DNA of 11,028 nucleotides from NCBI GenBank assembly GCA_023269335.1, contig JAHFTM010000031.1:1-11028 (forward strand), read 5' to 3'. Shown piece by piece: positions 6,360 to 11,028 of this stretch; the first letter of the stretch is position 1, and the number at the start of each line of letters is the position of its first letter. A model generated the notes under the pieces. That model was not told the origin of the DNA. It searched no databases and saw only the letters and a program-made list of their open reading frames with translations. Both the position numbers and the translations under genes were made by a program. The DNA comes from Chlamydiia bacterium (GTDB lineage: Bacteria > Chlamydiota > Chlamydiia > Chlamydiales > FEN-1388).

Positions 6360-7265
6360 TTAGACGTTATGTCGAAGAAAAAAAGTCTGCAAAGCATTTT
6401 TCAAGGGTGTTGAACGTTCAATAGCAAGCTTTGCTTGCATCAACCCTTTTTGCACTTTTTCAAGCTGAAAGCCCGCATTCCTTGCTGCCTCTTCTTGTAT
6501 ATTCTGTAAGTATGCATCCCGGTACACAAAGCCAATATCACAAAAAAGAACCATCACCTCTTGCATCCACTTCGTGCTACAAGCACCTTCCACTTCTTGG
6601 TCATGCTTTTGTCTTTGCTGTGCATTCATTTCTTTAAGAATCTCTTTTGTAATTCCAAGTGTTATTCCATTGAACTCAATTTCTATTTCCTTTCGCTTTT
6701 CTTCAAAGCTTTTATGAACTTCATTACAAAAATCTGTAACCTCACATAAAGTAAGCTTTTCTTTTCCAAGAAGCTTCTGTAGCTGATTGTAATAGGGACC
6801 ACGCACAATTTTTTTATGTTCAAAGTGCAGCAGTTGACAGCGTGAACGAATAGTTGGCAGTAGCTTCTCAGGCTCATCTGTAAGTAAAATAAAAAAAGTA
6901 TTGGCTGGCGGCTCTTCCATAGTTTTCAAAAGAGCATTACTGCTTTGCAAAAGCATACGTCCTGCATCTTCTACAACAAAGACCTTGCCTTTTGCTTGAA
7001 AAGGAGCAAGGGATGCTTTTTCAAGCATATCTCTTATAGAATCAACGCTATGCATTCCTATCTTGCCCTCTACTTTTATCAGATGCACATCATGTGGGTA
7101 TTGCTTGAAAGAATCCCCGCTCATTTTCCTCAACCATTGATGGGCAAAATCAAGGGCAATCGGACGAAGAGTAGACTTTGATCCAGTGAATAGTAAAAGA
7201 TGAGCAACACGCCTATTTTCTATTATCTTCTGTAAGTGTGTTTTTTGAGTGTCATAGCTAGTCAT
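6360..7265 (-). CDS. holB: DNA polymerase III delta' subunit
   Basis: A subunit of the clamp-loader complex that places the sliding clamp on primed DNA. The 301-residue protein shows the AAA+ core of the delta'/gamma family: SNALLKTMEEPPANTFFIL at about 109-127, a Walker-B-like VVEDAGRM at about 97-104, and the SRC motif (141-143) that supplies the arginine finger to the neighbouring subunit. The Walker A region is degenerate (LLLFTGSKSTLRP, no GKT), and the four zinc-binding cysteines of gamma/tau are absent. Both fit a non-ATP-binding delta' rather than DnaX. The C-terminal third is charged and diverged. The ATG at 7265 overlaps the tmk stop as ATGA, implying translational coupling. An in-frame TTG four codons earlier is a weaker alternative. 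The holB symbol rests on family features, since chlamydial homologues have sometimes been labelled dnaX. Confidence 0.85.
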   Translation of the reverse strand: MTSYDTQKTHLQKIIENRRVAHLLLFTGSKSTLRPIALDFAHQWLRKMSGDSFKQYPHDVHLIKVEGKIGMHSVDSIRDMLEKASLAPFQAKGKVFVVEDAGRMLLQSSNALLKTMEEPPANTFFILLTDEPEKLLPTIRSRCQLLHFEHKKIVRGPYYNQLQKLLGKEKLTLCEVTDFCNEVHKSFEEKRKEIEIEFNGITLGITKEILKEMNAQQRQKHDQEVEGACSTKWMQEVMVLFCDIGFVYRDAYLQNIQEEAARNAGFQLEKVQKGLMQAKLAIERSTPLKNALQTFFLRHNV

Positions 7266-7897
7266 AATTTTGGCCAAGTGGATTGAATATACTTCATAGC
7301 CTGAAGAAAAAGATCTTCAACAGCTAGATGACCATCTAAAACAATCACCTTATTTTGAGGATCTTTGGCAAGTAGTACGAAAGCATCACGCACTTTTTTA
7401 TGGAAGGAAAGTGCCTCTTCTTCAATATGATCTTTTTTATCAGAACGACTGCCTACGCGCAAAAGCCCAACTTCTGGTTCGACATCAACAAAAAAGGTAA
7501 GGTCGGGCAGCGCATTTGCTTCTATAAGCGCACTTACAGCAAGCGCATCACACGCTTTTACATACTCAAGGCCAAGGCCACGGCCTGCACCTTGATAGGC
7601 AATAGTGGAGGCTGAAAAGCGATCACATAAAACAAGCTTTCCATTTTTAAGCGCCGGAAGAATCACCTCTTCAACATGCTGCGCTCTGGCAGCTAAAAAC
7701 AGGAAAAGCTCCGCTCGTGCACCAACCTGCATACCATGCCGATGATGCAAAAGCAGGCCTCTGACCTCTTCACCAAAAGCCGTACCACCAGGCTCACGAG
7801 TTAACAATACCTCATGATTTTTTTTCAGCTCAGCACACACTTTTTTCGAGAGGGTGCTTTTACCTGCACCCTCACCACCCTCAAAGGTAATAAACAT
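7262..7897 (-). CDS. tmk: Thymidylate kinase
   Basis: Phosphorylates dTMP to dTDP with ATP for DNA synthesis. The 211-residue protein has all family landmarks: P-loop EGGEGAGKST at 6-15, TREPGGT at 33-39, DRFSAST at 92-98 followed by IAYQGAGRGL, and a basic LID near 148-158 (VGSRSDKKDH). Length is normal for the family. I place the start at the ATG at 7897, which has TAGG seven bases upstream. The frame extends two codons further to a TTG at 7903, which lacks a properly spaced site. It lies 21 bases after gyrA and overlaps holB by four bases. The gyrB-gyrA-tmk order also occurs in Chlamydia. Confidence 0.97.
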   Translation of the reverse strand: MFITFEGGEGAGKSTLSKKVCAELKKNHEVLLTREPGGTAFGEEVRGLLLHHRHGMQVGARAELFLFLAARAQHVEEVILPALKNGKLVLCDRFSASTIAYQGAGRGLGLEYVKACDALAVSALIEANALPDLTFFVDVEPEVGLLRVGSRSDKKDHIEEEALSFHKKVRDAFVLLAKDPQNKVIVLDGHLAVEDLFLQAMKYIQSTWPKL

Positions 7898-7918
7898 AGC
7901 CAAGCCTAATTTCTTCTC

Positions 7919-10489
7919 TTAGTTGACTTCCGGAGCATCTTCTGGTGGTGCCGACTCTTGCACATCAACCACTTCATTACTCATCGCTTCAGTGCTTTGA
8001 GTATCGCTTCCAAGAGCAGTATCTATCTCTTTGCCGCTGCCTTCCGCACTTGAGGCTACTTTTTGGATGGCAACGATGATATCTTCTTTCAAGTTGGCAA
8101 GCTTCACACCCTGAGTGTTACGGCCCATAATGCGCACATCTTTTAAGTTGATACGTATCGTCTGTCCTGCTTTTGAAACCATAAGTAGACAGTCATTTTC
8201 AGTCACAGATAAAACCCCCGCGACTTCGCCATTACGCTCATTCGTAATAATCGAGCGCACACCGACTCCACCGCGATGCGTTTTACGAAACTCATCGACT
8301 TGCGACTTCTTCCCGAAACCATTTTCGCAAACGACTAAAATAGCCTCATGACCCGCTACTATCTCACAACCAACAACTGAATCTTCTGCATCACGAAGCT
8401 GTACACCACGCACACCACGAGCCATTCGACCCATTGAACGTGCTTCATGTTCATCAAAGCGCACTGCCATTCCATGACGCGTAAACAGCATCACCTCTTG
8501 AGTTGCAGATACATGACGAGCTGCTATCAGCTCATCGCCCTCATCAATACTCAAAGCGATAATTCCTTTGCGTCTGACATTGCTGAACTCATCAAGCGGT
8601 GTTTTCTTCACAACACCTTTTTTCGTCGCCATTAAAATACAGGATTCCGGATGAAACTCTTCAACTTGTAGGATTGTCGCAATTTTCTCTTCTTTCGGCA
8701 TATCCTCAAGTAAGTTGACAAGCGGTCTACCTTTTGATCGTCTACCAGAGTCTGGTATCTGCCATACCTTAAGCCAGTAACAGCGTCCAAGGTTTGTAAA
8801 GATAAGTAAGTAGTCATGCGTGGAAGCTACGTGCACTGCTTTGATAGCACCATCTTCCTTTTTCAACTCAATACCCACAACACCCTGACCACCACGTCGC
8901 TGCTCACGGAAGGTATCTACAGGCATACGCTTGATGTAATCATCTTGCGAAATGACAATCACAACCTGCTCATCAGCAATGAGATCTTCCATTTCCATTT
9001 CTGTTTCTGCATGCGTGATAGCAGTTTTTCTTTGCATCTTCTGGTAGCGATGCTCTACCTCTCGAAGCTCTTCTTTAATGATATCTTTGACTTTCGCTTC
9101 GCTTGCCAGCACCTCTTTAAAGTAGGCAATTTTTTGCAAAAGAGCATTGTATTCATCAGTGATCTTGTCCCTTTCTAACGCTGTAAGTTGATAGAGCCTC
9201 AAATCAAGGATCGCTGTACTCTGACGCTCGGAAAAGCCATACTGTGACATCAAAGAAGTTTTTGCATCTTCCTTCGATGAACTTGCACGAATAAGACGCA
9301 CGATCTCGTCCAGATGATCCAAAGCTTTCAAGTAACCGGCTAAGATATGCGCTCTAGCTTCTGCTTGCGCCAGCTCAAAGCGTGTTCTGCGACGGATCAC
9401 TTCAATGCGGTGCTCAATCCAGCAAACAATCATTTGCTTGGCGTTCATCAGCCGTGGCAAGCCCTTATCAAGGGCTAGCATATTGCAACCAAAAGTGACT
9501 TCCATTTCTGTAAACTTATACAGTTGGTTGATAGTAACTTCAGGAATTTCACCCTTTTTAAGCTCAATGACTATTCGTAGACCTTGTCGATCTGACTCAT
9601 CTCGCAGATCAGAAATACCTGTCATCGTCTTTTCTTGAATGTGGCCTGCAATCTGTTCGATCAATTTTGACTTATTCACATTATAAGGGATTTCAGTGAT
9701 CGCCAACCGCTTTCTATCACTGCCTTCTTGCAGATCTTCAATTTCAATCACACCGCGCAAGATAATTTTGCCTCTACCTGTGTGAAAAGCTTCTTTTACA
9801 CCTCGGTAACCACAGATCACGCCGCCTGTTGGGAAGTCAGGGGCTGGCATCACCTTCATGATATCATCCACTGTTGCCAACGGATCATCTAATAAAAGCA
9901 TTGTGGCATGCACTACTTCTTTCAAATTGTGTGGCGGAATATTTGTTGCCATCCCCACAGCAATACCTGAAGAGCCATTACATAATAGATTTGGAAATTT
10001 AGAAGGAAACACCGTCGGTTCTTTTTTCGTCTCATCATAGTTTGGGACGAAATCAACCGTATCTTTATCTAGATCTTCCATTAACTGACTCGCAGCATGC
10101 GTCAGCCTGGCTTCTGTGTAACGCATCGCAGCTGGTGGATCACCATCTATAGAGCCAAAGTTTCCCTGACCATCGATCAGAGCATATCTCATGGCCCAGT
10201 CTTGTGCCATACGCACAAGCGTTGGGTAGATGACCGTCTCACCATGTGGATGGTAGTCACCGGACGTATCACCACAAATCTTCGCGCATTTTCTGTGTTT
10301 GGCGCCTGGGCTCAAGTTTAATTGCTTCATAGCAAATAAAATACGTCTCTGGGATGGTTTTAAACCATCTCTTACGTCAGGCAAAGCTCGCGAAATAATC
10401 ACAGACATGGAGTAGCGAAGATAGCTTACTTTAAGCTCTTCTTCCACACTGCGTGATATCACTACTTCATTTTCAGTATAGGATGTCAT
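7919..10489 (-). CDS. gyrA: DNA gyrase subunit A
   Basis: The DNA breakage and reunion subunit of gyrase, which introduces negative supercoils with GyrB. It has 856 residues. The N-terminal domain has the active-site tyrosine Y124 in AAMRYTEARL. The C-terminal wrapping domain begins at about 512 and carries a GyrA box QRRGGQG at 530-536, which identifies gyrase rather than topoisomerase IV ParC. A degenerate copy, HRGGVGV, occurs near 738. The tail from about 811 is acidic and Ser/Glu-rich, a position known to modulate supercoiling in other GyrA proteins. In the quinolone-resistance region the sequence reads HPHGETVIYPTLV (80-92), so the positions matching E. coli S83 and D87 are T85 and P89. 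The ATG at 10489 has GGAG eight bases upstream and follows gyrB by 13 bases. Confidence 0.98.
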   Translation of the reverse strand: MTSYTENEVVISRSVEEELKVSYLRYSMSVIISRALPDVRDGLKPSQRRILFAMKQLNLSPGAKHRKCAKICGDTSGDYHPHGETVIYPTLVRMAQDWAMRYALIDGQGNFGSIDGDPPAAMRYTEARLTHAASQLMEDLDKDTVDFVPNYDETKKEPTVFPSKFPNLLCNGSSGIAVGMATNIPPHNLKEVVHATMLLLDDPLATVDDIMKVMPAPDFPTGGVICGYRGVKEAFHTGRGKIILRGVIEIEDLQEGSDRKRLAITEIPYNVNKSKLIEQIAGHIQEKTMTGISDLRDESDRQGLRIVIELKKGEIPEVTINQLYKFTEMEVTFGCNMLALDKGLPRLMNAKQMIVCWIEHRIEVIRRRTRFELAQAEARAHILAGYLKALDHLDEIVRLIRASSSKEDAKTSLMSQYGFSERQSTAILDLRLYQLTALERDKITDEYNALLQKIAYFKEVLASEAKVKDIIKEELREVEHRYQKMQRKTAITHAETEMEMEDLIADEQVVIVISQDDYIKRMPVDTFREQRRGGQGVVGIELKKEDGAIKAVHVASTHDYLLIFTNLGRCYWLKVWQIPDSGRRSKGRPLVNLLEDMPKEEKIATILQVEEFHPESCILMATKKGVVKKTPLDEFSNVRRKGIIALSIDEGDELIAARHVSATQEVMLFTRHGMAVRFDEHEARSMGRMARGVRGVQLRDAEDSVVGCEIVAGHEAILVVCENGFGKKSQVDEFRKTHRGGVGVRSIITNERNGEVAGVLSVTENDCLLMVSKAGQTIRINLKDVRIMGRNTQGVKLANLKEDIIVAIQKVASSAEGSGKEIDTALGSDTQSTEAMSNEVVDVQESAPPEDAPEVN

Positions 10490-10502
10490 GTAGCAATCTC
10501 CA

Positions 10503-11028
10503 TTAAATGTCTAAGTTTTTCACAGCAAGGGCGTGCTTCTCAATGAAAGCACGACGTGGTGGCACATCTCCACTCATCAGCTTCATAACCATACGCTCTG
10601 CAGCAGCCAAATCTTGAAGCGTTATACGAACAAGTGTCCGCTTAGTAGGATCCATAGTTGTCTCCCAAAGCTGCTCAGGGTTCATTTCACCCAAGCCCTT
10701 ATAACGCTGGACTTCAATGTCACATCTTCCATGAGTACGCAGTGCTTCAATACACTCTCTCAATGTATACAGAGGAACTTCTTTTTCACCCGCATTAGCA
10801 AGCATAAAGAGAGGCTCTGTCTGCACTGTCATGTATTCATCAAGCGTGGCACCTACAGTTTCTAAATGCACTTCAAGCTGACTTTTTGTCGCATCATCAA
10901 AAAATTCCATAAAAGTCATCGTCTTCGGATGAAACTCACGCATTTCAGGAGTCACCTCTTCAGTAGGAATAGAAGCCAGGGTCAAATCAAAACGACTTTT
11001 TTGATCCTGTTCATTCCTCATCTTCAAG
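10503..11028 (-). CDS. gyrB: DNA gyrase subunit B, C-terminal part (partial, 5' end beyond the window)
   Basis: The last 175 codons of gyrB. The frame stays open to the right edge, so the true start is outside. The visible part ends with the conserved GyrB tail: QRYKGLGEMNPEQLWETTMD at about 107-126 of the fragment, then SGDVPPRRAFIEKHAL and the terminal VKNLDI. These belong to the end of the Toprim region and the C-terminal module that contacts GyrA. The segment before QRYKGLGEMN is diverged. GyrB supplies the ATPase activity and works with the gyrA product encoded 13 bases downstream. ParE has similar motifs, but the adjacent gyrA with its GyrA box makes gyrB the right name. Confidence 0.95.
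   Translation of the reverse strand, partial: LKMRNEQDQKSRFDLTLASIPTEEVTPEMREFHPKTMTFMEFFDDATKSQLEVHLETVGATLDEYMTVQTEPLFMLANAGEKEVPLYTLRECIEALRTHGRCDIEVQRYKGLGEMNPEQLWETTMDPTKRTLVRITLQDLAAAERMVMKLMSGDVPPRRAFIEKHALAVKNLDI

Noticed and set aside
6336..6375. Bidirectional terminator between the convergent F-box/LRR and holB genes
   Set aside because: The stop codons are only eight bases apart, and no G+C-containing stem followed by a T-run is visible on either strand.
6360..7265. Calling this gene dnaX (gamma/tau)
   Set aside because: It lacks the GKT Walker A lysine and the four zinc cysteines of DnaX, and at about 300 residues has delta' length.
8816..9178. Plus-strand frame of 120 codons
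   Set aside because: It is antisense within gyrA, whose coding sequence is conserved throughout this stretch.
7919..10489. Calling this gene parC
   Set aside because: A GyrA box (QRRGGQG) is present at the start of the C-terminal domain, and gyrB lies directly upstream.

Overview
The window looks like chromosomal DNA of a Chlamydia-like (environmental, probably amoeba-associated) member of the Chlamydiae. This is inferred from gene content, because no rRNA or other marker is present. The reasons are a gyrB-gyrA-tmk-holB order like that known in Chlamydia, a complete citrate synthase gene (missing from the reduced Chlamydiaceae but kept by environmental chlamydiae), a malate dehydrogenase of the cytosolic/chlamydial type, and a large F-box/leucine-rich-repeat protein of the kind expanded in amoeba symbionts of this phylum. 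The DNA is moderately A+T-rich and almost fully coding. There is no tRNA, rRNA, CRISPR array or insertion sequence.

Layout from left to right. (1) 1-391, minus strand: the N-terminal 130 codons of an unrecognised protein that runs off the left edge, with a possible promoter of its own. (2) 465-1184, minus: a two-gene cassette of a minimal nucleotidyltransferase followed by a HEPN-domain partner. It matches the MntA/HepT type of toxin-antitoxin pair with both active-site signatures intact. A possible extended -10 promoter would start transcription at or next to the start codon of the first gene. (3) 1290-4299, minus: mdh, gltA and a six-helix membrane protein, separated by 13 and 21 bases, so probably one transcription unit supplying two consecutive TCA-cycle steps (malate to oxaloacetate to citrate). 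The citrate synthase is of the mitochondrial type. (4) 4300-4539: a 240-base A+T-rich divergent intergenic region. (5) 4540-6351, plus: the only plus-strand gene, a 603-residue protein with a disordered Ser/Thr/Pro-rich N-terminus, an F-box-like segment and about eight cysteine-containing LRRs. It is a candidate secreted effector acting on host ubiquitination. (6) 6360-11028, minus: gyrB (3' part only), gyrA, tmk and holB, a tightly packed DNA replication/topology operon with spacings of 13 and 21 bases and a 4-base overlap.

The housekeeping genes are ordinary and confidently named. The interest lies in the F-box/LRR gene sitting between two housekeeping operons, the nucleotidyltransferase/HEPN cassette behind the TCA genes, the eukaryote-like citrate synthase and the uncharacterised membrane protein. 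Nothing here clearly amounts to a wholly undescribed system.
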